Assembly (NCBI GenBank): GCA_905221605.1
Contig: CAJNDS010000284.1
Span: 126,001 to 177,932, forward strand
DNA: 51,932 nucleotides
Reading direction: 5' to 3'
Source: Symbiodinium natans
Lineage: Eukaryota > Sar > Dinophyceae > Suessiales > Symbiodiniaceae
The translations under genes were made by a program, and so were the position numbers. Positions within the stretch are counted from its first letter, which is position 1, and the number at the start of each line of letters is the position of its first letter. This document shows positions 35,527 to 44,280 of the stretch, piece by piece. The notes under the pieces were generated by a model. That model was not told the origin of the DNA. It searched no databases and was given only the letters and a program-made list of their open reading frames with translations.

Positions 35527-37425
35527 GTGTGTAGTACCCAAGTGCCTAATACAAACAGCACAGTGGAAGACAGCCAAGAGAGCTGGAGTCCAGTAACGCG
35601 GGGTCCAAAGTCAGCCCGTGCTGTGGATAGCAGTTGGGCGGTCACAGGTCCCAGATACTTCGGTCTGGGAGGTGCGGACCATGAGGATGAATGTGTGAAT
35701 TCGGCCTCGCAAAAAGCAGAGGGAAGCCAAACACAGATGGGAGACCCAACTGCGGTAAGAGGGGATAGCCTAAAGGCCTCGCAGAAAGCTGAGGAAGCAA
35801 GGTTGTCGGCCTCGCAAAGTGCTGAGGGTCACCAAAGGAAGCAAAAGCCCAAGAAACGGAAAGCGCACCCAAGAGCACCACCTAAGGATCTACCACAGGA
35901 GTGGCAAATGTTGTGTCAAGTGGTGGGTAGATATGATGCTTCCAGTGAGGCTGCCGCACTCGAAGCCATTGAGAAACTGGAAGAGCAGGAACTCAACCCG
36001 CTACAACAACGAGCATGCCACGAAGTGCTTCGTTCCTTTGTGGAGCAGGACGCACAATATGCCAAGTGGATCTTGGCAGATGTGGCAAGTGGGTATCGCC
36101 AAGATGATAAGGCCGAATGCATCAAAATCACCTCGGCTAACATCACCAGCTGGAGGAAACCCATAGCGGCATGGATACACGAACTAGGACCGGACCTGGT
36201 GGTGCTGCAGGAAACCCATCTCAAGACAGAGGGTATCCAGCAAGCCATGAGCCATTGCCAAGATATGGGATACACCTTCATTGGCATGCCAGGCAGTACA
36301 AAAACTAAGGGTGTACAAGGAGGCCTGGCAGTGGTGGCGCCCCGACATAGGAACCTGCGATACCTTATTGAGTATGGGACAGGACCGGCGGGCTTCCTGG
36401 CATGTGCCATGAGAAATAAAGGCTGGGATTTGATCATCGTCAGTCTGTATTTGGAGAGCGGGGTCGGATTCCAGGCTCCAAACAATGTCCAAGTACTGGC
36501 AAGACTGATAGCCTTTCTCAAGGGCTGCAAAGTGCCATATATGGTGCTGGGTGATTGGAATGAAGCCCAGGATACCATGAGGGGCACAACTCTGGCGACA
36601 GAAGTTGGTGGTGCATTTGTTGGAGTGGGGGAACCAACGGCCCAAGGATCGGACGAAATCGATTACGGGCTGGTTGCGAAATGCTTGGTGCCCATCCTTC
36701 AAGTGAAAACGGATTGGGAAACCCCTTTTCGGCCTCATGCTGCAATGCATTGGAGGGTGGCCCAACCGTGCAGTAGCCCTGATGTTCCCCAGTTGAAGAA
36801 GGCGGGAGCACTGGTGACGGAGACTGTGGAATATGAACCAGTACAAAACACACAGAGCATCAACATCTTGGATGAACCCAAGATGGAAGATGAGCTCAGT
36901 GAGACATTTGCTCACCTGAGTGCCGGTGTGGAGAGGTCGATCACAGGCCAAATCGACGGTATGGGTGTTAAATCGGAGATTGTGCGGAAGAAATTGGTGG
37001 TCAACAACCCGGAGAACGTTGTCTGGACGGGCAAGAGGGCGGCCTTTTGGAACCGGGTCCAACAATGGGTCAAACAAGGCAGACATCATGGCGATGCACA
37101 TCCGGTGGCGCGTCTGGTCCAACGCAGGCTCGGCGAGTATTACGAGGGTGATGCGCAGAACCAGGAGGATATGCTTGCGAGTATCCTGGGCCGGGGTACG
37201 GACGCTAGGCTTGTTCTGAAGCGCATCGACGAACAACAATGCTACGCGAGAAAGGCGGATATGGAGGAGACAGCCCACCAGTACATGCCTTGCGAAAAGA
37301 AGAACAAGTGGTACAAAGACCCTACATGGAATATGACATGCTGGAACGGCCACACATTCGCCGAGACCACTGGGCGGCAGTGTGGACGACGGGCCAGCCG
37401 TTGGCAAAATCGGCCTCGCTCATGA
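35527..37425 (+). CDS. LINE unit 2 ORF2, 5' part: apurinic-type endonuclease
   Basis: The N-terminal ~100 residues are low complexity and contain three hairpin-encoded peptides (ASQKAEG, ASQKAEE, ASQSAEG). The endonuclease runs from about residue 195 to 410: TSANITSWR, VLQETHLK, VLGDWNEAQ, EIDYGLVAK, RPHAAMHW, with all catalytic-type residues kept. The frame is lost near 37315-37322: after KKNKWYK the correct continuation (RPYMEYDMLERPHIRRDHW) is in the frame of the next entry, so one base is missing. Residues after that point are out-of-frame. Confidence 0.8.
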   Translation: MCSTQVPNTNSTVEDSQESWSPVTRGPKSARAVDSSWAVTGPRYFGLGGADHEDECVNSASQKAEGSQTQMGDPTAVRGDSLKASQKAEEARLSASQSAEGHQRKQKPKKRKAHPRAPPKDLPQEWQMLCQVVGRYDASSEAAALEAIEKLEEQELNPLQQRACHEVLRSFVEQDAQYAKWILADVASGYRQDDKAECIKITSANITSWRKPIAAWIHELGPDLVVLQETHLKTEGIQQAMSHCQDMGYTFIGMPGSTKTKGVQGGLAVVAPRHRNLRYLIEYGTGPAGFLACAMRNKGWDLIIVSLYLESGVGFQAPNNVQVLARLIAFLKGCKVPYMVLGDWNEAQDTMRGTTLATEVGGAFVGVGEPTAQGSDEIDYGLVAKCLVPILQVKTDWETPFRPHAAMHWRVAQPCSSPDVPQLKKAGALVTETVEYEPVQNTQSINILDEPKMEDELSETFAHLSAGVERSITGQIDGMGVKSEIVRKKLVVNNPENVVWTGKRAAFWNRVQQWVKQGRHHGDAHPVARLVQRRLGEYYEGDAQNQEDMLASILGRGTDARLVLKRIDEQQCYARKADMEETAHQYMPCEKKNKWYKDPTWNMTCWNGHTFAETTGRQCGRRASRWQNRPRS

Positions 37426-40400
37426 CGGAGCTTGAGGATGCAGCCAAAAAACAAGCGGCCAGCGTGGAGCCGCTGAACCCTGTCGAGGTCAAGGCAAGGA
37501 TCAAAAAACTGGCACTAAAGAGCCCGGGGCCGGATGGCTGGAGGATTGACCATTTGCAGGCCATGGACGATAAAGCAGTTGAAGCCGTTGTGTCCTTCTA
37601 CCATGAATGTGAGGCCAAGGCAGCATGGCCGCAGCAAATGACAGTCTCCCTTATAGCAATGCTGCCGAAGAATCTGACCCGGGAAAGACCAATCGCCTTG
37701 CTACACATCCTGTACAGGACTTGGGTCCGTCTGCGATGGGATTTGGTAAGTACTTGGCAGGCAGGCTATGCCACAGCTGCCACGTACGACAAGGCAGTCC
37801 CAGGCAGTTGCTGCTTGGACGTGGCCGTCGGCAGACTACTGCGAAATGAGGTGGCAAAGACAAATGGAGTGCATGTGGTGTCACTCTTTGTGGACCTCGA
37901 GTCCTTTTTCGATACCATCCAATTTCAGCAATTGATCAGGGCAGCAACGGCCCTGCAATATCCACCGCTTATCCTGAAGATGGCACTGGAAGTGTACATG
38001 GGTGCCAGATACTTGGTGGCGGATGGGGTGCTATCGGCAGGCATCAGAGCTACAAATGGCGTGCAAGCGGGTTGCCCAGCGGCGCCATCGTTAGCAAAGG
38101 TGGCATTGCACCCGGTGATAGACAAGATCCAAAGGCGACGAGATGTGGCAAACGTGGACTGTTGGTTGGATGATGTCTCAATTGACATCCAGCATAAGTC
38201 CTTTAAACACGTGGCGGATAGTGCCATACGAGTCTACCGCAGCTTAAAGGACGGGATGGATGCTAATGGTTTCACGATTTCATCCAAGAAGACAGGGTTT
38301 GTGGCCAGCAGTACCCAGGCGAGCAAGCACCTGCGTGAACTCCTGCTGCCTCATGAGCCACAGGTGTACGACGTGATGCGTGACCTGGGCGTCGATAGTA
38401 CAGGGGGGCGAAAGCGTCGCTTGGTGACGTCGGCAACGCGGGCCAAGAAAGCCCATGCGAGACATAGCAAACTGTCTAGGCTGGGGCCGCCGCCCAGCAC
38501 TAAACTCCGCGTGGTCAAGGCAGCGATCACATCAGTTGCTTTGTGGGGGCACCCCTCTGTGGGGGTTTCACCCAAAAGAATGAAATGGCTCCGAACAGTG
38601 GTAGGAAAACACCTGGGTAAATACAAGCTTGGGAGTTTGGAAACCATCTTGGACATGGGAGCCAAGAAATGCCAGGATCCAAAGCGCACAATCCACAAGC
38701 AGCATTTCAAAGTGGTGGCCAAAGTTTTCCGTACATGGATCGGTGGCGGAAAAGCCCACTTTGACTTGGCCTGGAAAACCACTTGGAAGAGGTTGAGTGC
38801 GGCCAAACACCACTGGCCACTGGTCACGGGGCCGATGGCTGCAACCATGGCGTACTTACTAGATCTGAAGGTAGATGCCAGTGACCCAGGCAAATGGAAG
38901 AGAGGTAGTGTCCTCAACGTTGATTGGACCCAGCCACGCATGGGTAGCCTCGCCTACAAATGGCTTGAGGGATTCCTGGAGGAACAGAAGCGGGCTGCGA
39001 TAGCGCGACAGGCAGGTGGCGCTGGTGCCCAAGAGGGGCTGGATTGGACGCCGCATCACAAGTTGACGAAGCTGGGAGGCCTAAGCCCAGGCCTTATGGA
39101 AGGTATAAAGTCAGTGTGGCACGCGGGCGTCATCACGGAGTCCAAGCCAGGATGGTGCAAGAAGTGCCAAATGCCAGCAACTCTGGAGCATGTCCTCAAA
39201 GAATGTCCTTACTGGCGTGAACAAGGGTTCAAAGAACCCAAGCTCCAGGAATACTTGCGTCACAAATACCCATGGGAGTGTCTGTGGACAAGGGCACTCC
39301 TGCCAAAGCCGGCGGTGTGGCACCCGAAGCCCCCGGAACACCTTTTAGGTCTACGTTACCAAGGATGCTTTGCAGCAGATGCAAAAGTGGAAGCGGAAGG
39401 CTTGATCTTCGCCACTGACGCAAGTGGAGGTCCAGGAGGAATAGACCCACGTGTACAAACATCAGCCCTCGCAGTGGTGGCTATGTCCTGGACAAAAGGT
39501 GTCCTGGTGGAAGCCGGACGGATTACAGAGCTGGTCTACCCGTGGCAGCCGGTGGTGGACATGGAGCGCCGTGCACTTTTCCGACTAATGGAGCACACGG
39601 AGGATCTGATTGATGTCACTATGGATTGCAAGCCGGCAGTCCAAGTGCTACAAAAAACACAACCGCCGGAGGATGACCTGGAATGGAGCAAAGTGTGGAA
39701 TGACAGGAAACGTATCAAGGCAACCTGGGTTCCGTCCCACAAAACTGAAGAGGAATTCCTGGCGAAGATGGGGCCGGGCACGTTGTGGCGACGTGCAGCG
39801 AATGACATGGCAGACAAAGTATGTGGTGCAGTAGCGGCGGCTGCTTACAGCCCAGCGCACAAGAGGCGTGTCAAAGAGTTGGACAATGTGGTGCGCACAC
39901 TTTCCCTAGCGTACGGTGCACGCGCAGCCCACATATTGAGGACGCGCAAAGAAGAAGACTTCCCCTTCATCCTGGACCATGCCCATTACAAAGAGAAGAT
40001 GGAGGCCTCGCAGAAAGCTGAGGGATGCAAAAAAGAGCAGGGCAACGCCAAACTCAACAAACGCCAGCGGCTTTGGCAGTTGCTGAAAAACCCGGAGCGC
40101 GGGCATCAATGGGAGAAGGGCAGCGAACACCCCCGGAATTTAACACTGAAATGTCAACTGTGCGGGTTGTATGTACAACAAACCCTCACGAACTTGGAGG
40201 TGGTCTTGGAACAGTACTGCGTCAACCAGCCGGAGGCGCGAGTGCGTGAAGAGTGGGGTATCCACCCCTCCCATAATATGGTGAATTTGGGAATCCGTTG
40301 GGTTTGCACAAAGTGTGACCGAACACATGCACCGGTCAGCCAGAAGTGCAATAAAAGCCTGGCGGGGGAGTGCAAATCGCGGACTTCTCAGGGCAAGCTG

Positions 40401-40568
40401 GCTACCCAAGCGCAAACCCTTGTCAATGGTGGAAGTATGAGCAACGTCCAGTTTCAACAGCCTCGCGTCCAGTTTGGTGGGAAACACGCCAAAGCTAAGC
40501 CCCAAGCCAGCGCACAGCAGAAGATGTCATTGTTTGTTAGGCCTCGCCAAGCTGAGGGGACGCAGTAA
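37320..40568 (+). CDS. LINE unit 2 ORF2, 3' part: reverse transcriptase and RNase H
   Basis: The frame is open from an ATG at 37239, but true homology begins at about 37320. RT: SPGPDGWRIDHLQ, ERPIALLHILYRTWVR, LFVDLESFFDTI (Asp codon 37893), GVQAGCPAAPSLAK, WLDD (Asp codons 38169 and 38172; LDD in place of the usual YxDD). Zinc motif CKKCQMPATLEHVLKEC at about 39160-39210. RNase H: FATDASGG (39417), Glu (DMERRALF, 39564), TMDCKPAV (39624), then WVPSHK and NDMADKV. The tail has CQLCGLY and CTKCDRT. One hairpin-encoded ASQKAEG lies at about 40005, and the ORF ends in another (PRQAEGTQ). Confidence 0.85.
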   Translation, partial: PYMEYDMLERPHIRRDHWAAVWTTGQPLAKSASLMTELEDAAKKQAASVEPLNPVEVKARIKKLALKSPGPDGWRIDHLQAMDDKAVEAVVSFYHECEAKAAWPQQMTVSLIAMLPKNLTRERPIALLHILYRTWVRLRWDLVSTWQAGYATAATYDKAVPGSCCLDVAVGRLLRNEVAKTNGVHVVSLFVDLESFFDTIQFQQLIRAATALQYPPLILKMALEVYMGARYLVADGVLSAGIRATNGVQAGCPAAPSLAKVALHPVIDKIQRRRDVANVDCWLDDVSIDIQHKSFKHVADSAIRVYRSLKDGMDANGFTISSKKTGFVASSTQASKHLRELLLPHEPQVYDVMRDLGVDSTGGRKRRLVTSATRAKKAHARHSKLSRLGPPPSTKLRVVKAAITSVALWGHPSVGVSPKRMKWLRTVVGKHLGKYKLGSLETILDMGAKKCQDPKRTIHKQHFKVVAKVFRTWIGGGKAHFDLAWKTTWKRLSAAKHHWPLVTGPMAATMAYLLDLKVDASDPGKWKRGSVLNVDWTQPRMGSLAYKWLEGFLEEQKRAAIARQAGGAGAQEGLDWTPHHKLTKLGGLSPGLMEGIKSVWHAGVITESKPGWCKKCQMPATLEHVLKECPYWREQGFKEPKLQEYLRHKYPWECLWTRALLPKPAVWHPKPPEHLLGLRYQGCFAADAKVEAEGLIFATDASGGPGGIDPRVQTSALAVVAMSWTKGVLVEAGRITELVYPWQPVVDMERRALFRLMEHTEDLIDVTMDCKPAVQVLQKTQPPEDDLEWSKVWNDRKRIKATWVPSHKTEEEFLAKMGPGTLWRRAANDMADKVCGAVAAAAYSPAHKRRVKELDNVVRTLSLAYGARAAHILRTRKEEDFPFILDHAHYKEKMEASQKAEGCKKEQGNAKLNKRQRLWQLLKNPERGHQWEKGSEHPRNLTLKCQLCGLYVQQTLTNLEVVLEQYCVNQPEARVREEWGIHPSHNMVNLGIRWVCTKCDRTHAPVSQKCNKSLAGECKSRTSQGKLATQAQTLVNGGSMSNVQFQQPRVQFGGKHAKAKPQASAQQKMSLFVRPRQAEGTQ

Positions 40569-40595
40569 ATCCGCAGCCGTTTGGTGCAAGGAGAC

Positions 40596-40765
40596 AGGGT
40601 TTCGGCCTCGTAGCTGAGGGTGGGGGCCTCGCAACGGGGAATTGCGATTGGTGTTTACGGCCTCGCTTTGCTGAGGGAGTGTAGCTCGGCCTCGCGGTGC
40701 CGCGTGCTTGCGACACCGCTGAGGGTAAGAGAGGAGGCCTCGGCCTCGCAGAGCTGAGGGTGGAA
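40596..40765 (+). repeat. Mini-hairpin cluster between ORF2 and ORF3 of unit 2
   Basis: Copies at about 40603, 40660, 40687 (long loop) and 40735, plus a half copy at 40626. The same cluster recurs at 44308-44477 in unit 3. Confidence 0.8.
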
Positions 40766-40800
40766 CAAGGCGTCCTCATCCTCAAGGTGGGCCTTTAGCA

Positions 40801-42027
40801 ATGAGGCAATGGAAGACGGATGCTACGATGAGAAGACAAGGGTCCCGATTGCCATCCTGGTTAAGGAATCGGCCGGACAAAGGCAAGGGCAAAAGCAAGA
40901 ACAAGCAGAAAGATCCGCCCCGAGAACGTTCCCCGCTTCGACAGGCCAGACACCCGGAGCAGCCTTGGGATAGGGAAGAGGAGAGTGCTTCGGAATCTCC
41001 GGTGGGTCCGGTACGCCTACGGGAGAGAGGAGAAGACAGAGCGGCCTCGCACCAAGCTGAGGGTGTCAATACAGAGCAAGAGGCAAGCGAGCCTCGTACA
41101 GTCACGCTGGCGGAAGGGCCAGGTGCCCACAATATGGCCTCGCAGGAAGCTGAGGGAAAGGAGAACAAGGAAGACATGGGGCAAGCCAAGCCTGTGCACC
41201 TTTTGGTGCACAAACTGCAGAACCAGCAAAGGCCAAGGACACCGCTCCATTGGCTTGGGGAGGTCCAATTGGTCCGCAACCCAACGACAGGGCAAAGCTT
41301 ACAGCCTAGGGTGCTTCCCTTCATAGGTGCAGGGCGCACTCGAAGAGGATATGCTCTGGATCGGCTATGGGTCATGAAACTGGCGATGGAACCCCAGAGC
41401 TTTGGCAACGAAGCAGGGTATGGGGAACAATTCCCCACCCTGGTCACCAGGACCCTGTGGGCAGGATGGATTGGAGTCCTTTTCGACGAAGCGGTGGAGG
41501 GTTACTGCCACCACTACTTCTATGGAAGTATCATCCGCAGGGCAGAGCTGTTCAACACATGGTGGCAGGAACATCGCCATGAAGCCGGGATCCTCAGACA
41601 GTCCCTGTTTTACCTGGTGGCTATAACGTCATGGCTGACCATGCAAGGAGTTGCTCTATCGGATGTCACGGTGAGCAACGTTGGGCGCGACCCAATGTCA
41701 GGATCGTTACCACGGGCAGTGTTTTTTGACACGGCGGAGTGGACGACGCTGCAGGAGGATAGATACAAGCTATCAAGCGGCCTTGTACGCCTCCTGGAGA
41801 AGTATGATGAGGAGCTACTGGCAACCATACGTGGATTGGTCAGAACGTACGACGGCAAGGCCAGCGCGCTTTGGATGGCGTGCGTAGGCAATGTCGGGCC
41901 ATTTGCCCAGCACCTGCTGGATGCCGGGATTGCAAAACGAGGATGGGATGGAACCCTACTTTCGGTTCCGGCAACAGAGATCCAGAAAATCACGCTGGGC
42001 ATGCCACATGACGAAGCTGATGAGTGA
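40801..42027 (+). CDS. LINE unit 2 ORF3: basic N-terminus plus kinase-like domain
   Basis: 408 aa. Residues 1-60 are basic (RPDKGKGKSKNKQK). Two hairpin-encoded peptides follow (ASHQAEG, ASQEAEG). The globular part has Lys193 in WVMKLA, Glu204 in GNEAGYGEQF, Asp288 and Asn293 in LSDVTVSN (spacing of five), and Asp310 in FFDTAEW. The pattern matches unit 1 ORF3, so the domain is under conservation and not a random ORF. Kinase-like is my inference; activity cannot be judged. Confidence 0.65.
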   Translation: MRQWKTDATMRRQGSRLPSWLRNRPDKGKGKSKNKQKDPPRERSPLRQARHPEQPWDREEESASESPVGPVRLRERGEDRAASHQAEGVNTEQEASEPRTVTLAEGPGAHNMASQEAEGKENKEDMGQAKPVHLLVHKLQNQQRPRTPLHWLGEVQLVRNPTTGQSLQPRVLPFIGAGRTRRGYALDRLWVMKLAMEPQSFGNEAGYGEQFPTLVTRTLWAGWIGVLFDEAVEGYCHHYFYGSIIRRAELFNTWWQEHRHEAGILRQSLFYLVAITSWLTMQGVALSDVTVSNVGRDPMSGSLPRAVFFDTAEWTTLQEDRYKLSSGLVRLLEKYDEELLATIRGLVRTYDGKASALWMACVGNVGPFAQHLLDAGIAKRGWDGTLLSVPATEIQKITLGMPHDEADE

Positions 42028-42363
42028 ACAGCGCAGCCCAGACAAGAAACACGGCTAGTGGTCTGAGAAGCACCAACCGACTCAAGAAATACCGCCTCGG
42101 CGTGCTGCCTGAGGAAGTTTCGGCCTCGACTCTGGTCTGAGGGGTGCAAATGAAGGAAGTTCGGCCTCGGCAAGTCCTGAGGGAATTTCGGCCTCGACCA
42201 CGGTCTGAGGGCATGGATTTCGGCCTCGACAAATGTCTGAGGGAAGTGAGGGCTAGTACCGGTAGTCTCACTGTGCAGAGTTTGTAGTTTGTATGTTTCA
42301 CCCTCTAACCTCAGCCCCTTCGGGTGGCTACGCCTCGCAGCGTGCAGACGGAAAAATTCACCT
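42028..42363 (+). other. 3' UTR of unit 2 with hairpins and 3' box
   Basis: Five hairpins (CCTCGGCGTGCTGCCTGAGG, then four GGCCTCG...CTGAGGG) at 42092-42245. The 3' box (42315-42350) contains its own CCCCTTCGGG stem-loop, and the unit ends GAAAAATTCACC. Confidence 0.7.
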
Positions 42364-44280
42364 GACATGGGAGCCAAGAAATGCCAGGATCCAAAGCGCA
42401 CAATCCACAAGCAGCATTTCAAAGTGGTGGCCAAAGTTTTCCGTGCATGGATCGGTGGCGGAAAAGCCCACTTTGACTTGGCCTGGAAAACCACTTGGAA
42501 GAGGTTGAGTGCGGCCAAACACCACTGGCCACTGGTCACGGGGCCGATGGCTGCAACCATGGCGTACTTACTAGATCTGAAGGTAGATGCCAGTGACCCA
42601 GGCAAATGGAAGAGAGGTAGTGTCCTCAACGTTGATTGGACCCAGCCACGCATGGGTAGCCTCGCCTACAAATGGCTTGAGGGATTCCTGGAGGAACAGA
42701 AGCGGGCTGCGATAGCGCGACAGGCAGGTGGCGCTGGTGCCCAAGAGGGGCTGGATTGGACGCCGCATCACAAGTTGACGAAGCTGGGAGGCCTAAGCCC
42801 AGGCCTTATGGAAGGTATAAAGTCAGTGTGGCACGCGGGCGTCATCACGGAGTCCAAGCCAGGATGGTGCAAGAAGTGCCAAATGCCAGCAACTCTGGAG
42901 CATGTCCTCAAAGAATGTCCTTACTGGCGTGAACAAGGGTTCAAAGAACCCAAGCTCCAGGAATACTTGCGTCACAAATACCCATGGGAGTGTCTGTGGA
43001 CAAGGGCACTCCTGCCAAAGCCGGCGGTGTGGCACCCGAAGCCACCGGAACACCTTTTAGGTCTACGTTACCAAGGATGCTTTGCAGCAGATGCAAAAGT
43101 GGAAGCGGAAGGCTTGATCTTCGCCACTGACGCAAGTGGAGGTCCAGGAGGAATAGACCCACGTGTACAAACATCAGCCCTCGCAGTGGTGGCTATGTCC
43201 TGGACAAAAGGTGTCCTGGTGGAAGCCGGACGGATTACAGAGCTGGTCTACCCGTGGCAGCCGGTGGTGGACATGGAGCGCCGTGCACTTTTCCGACTAA
43301 TGGAGCACACGGAGGATCTGATTGATGTCACTATGGATTGCAAGCCGGCAGTCCAAGTGCTACAAAAAACACAACCGCCGGAGGATGACCTGGAATGGAG
43401 CAAAGTGTGGAATGACAGGAAACGTATCAAGGCAACCTGGGTCCCGTCCCACAAAACTGAAGAGGAATTCCTGGCGAAGATGGGGCCGGGCACGTTGTGG
43501 CGACGTGCAGCGAATGACATGGCAGACAAAGTATGTGGTGCAGTAGCGGCGGCTGCTTACAGCCCAGCGCACAAGAGGCGTGTCAAAGAGTTGGACAATG
43601 TGGTGCGCACACTTTCCCTAGCGTACGGCGCACGCGCAGCCCACATATTGAGGACGCGCAAAGAAGAAGACTTCCCCTTCATCCTGGACCATGCCCATTA
43701 CAAAGAGAAGATGGAGGCCTCGCAGAAAGCTGAGGGATGCAAAAAAGAGCAGGGCAACGCCAAACTCAACAAACGCCAGCGGCTTTGGCAGTTGCTGAAA
43801 AACCCGGAGCGCGGGCATCAATGGGAGAAGGGCAGCGAACACCCCCGGAATTTAACACTGAAATGTCAACTGTGCGGGTTGTATGTACAACAAACCCTCA
43901 CGAACTTGGAGGTGGTCTTGGAGCAGTACTGCGTCAACCAGCCGGAGGCGCGAGTGCGTGAAGAGTGGGGTATCCACCCCTCCCATAATATGGTGAATTT
44001 GGGAATCCGTTGGGTTTGCACAAAGTGTGACCGAACACATGCACCGGTCAGCCAGAAGTGCAATAAAAGCCTGGCGGGGGAGTGCAAATCGCGGACTTCT
44101 CAGGGCAAGCTGGCTACCCAAGCGCAAACCCTTGTCAATGGTGGAAGTATGAGCAACGTCCAGTTTCAACAGCCTCGCGTTCAGTTTGGTGGGAAACACG
44201 CCAAAGCTAAGCCCCAAGCCAGCGCACAGCAGAAGATGTCATTGTTTGTTAGGCCTCGCCAAGCTGAGGGGACGCAGTAA
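42289..44280 (+). pseudogene. Chimeric ORF: unit 2 3' UTR fused to truncated ORF2 (zinc motif and RNase H)
   Basis: 663 codons. The first ~26 come from the 3' box of unit 2 (MYVSPSNLSPFGWLRL...). The rest is ORF2 from DMGAKKCQDPKRTIHKQHF onward, including CKKCQMPATLEHVLKEC, RNase H (FATDASGG, Glu, TMDCKP) and the Cys tail. The RT catalytic core is absent. The fusion is an accident of truncation, although it is fully open. Confidence 0.8.

Larger units (their letters stand above)
34024..42363 (+). mobile_element. LINE unit 2, full length, one frameshift in ORF2
   Basis: Starts TGGCTCAAG TTTCGGCTC (leader remnant plus 5' UTR) and ends with the 3' box CCCCTTCGGGTGGCTACGCC...GCAGACG followed by GAAAAATTCACC. 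It carries ORF1, a split ORF2 and ORF3, in the same order as unit 1 but strongly diverged. It contains many GGCCTCGC...GCTGAGGG hairpins in UTRs and ORFs. Confidence 0.8.

Noticed and set aside
40782-42653. Long minus-strand ORFs (221 and 347 codons) over unit 2/3
   Set aside because: They are shadows of ORF2/ORF3, repeated at the same offset in both copies because the DNA is duplicated.
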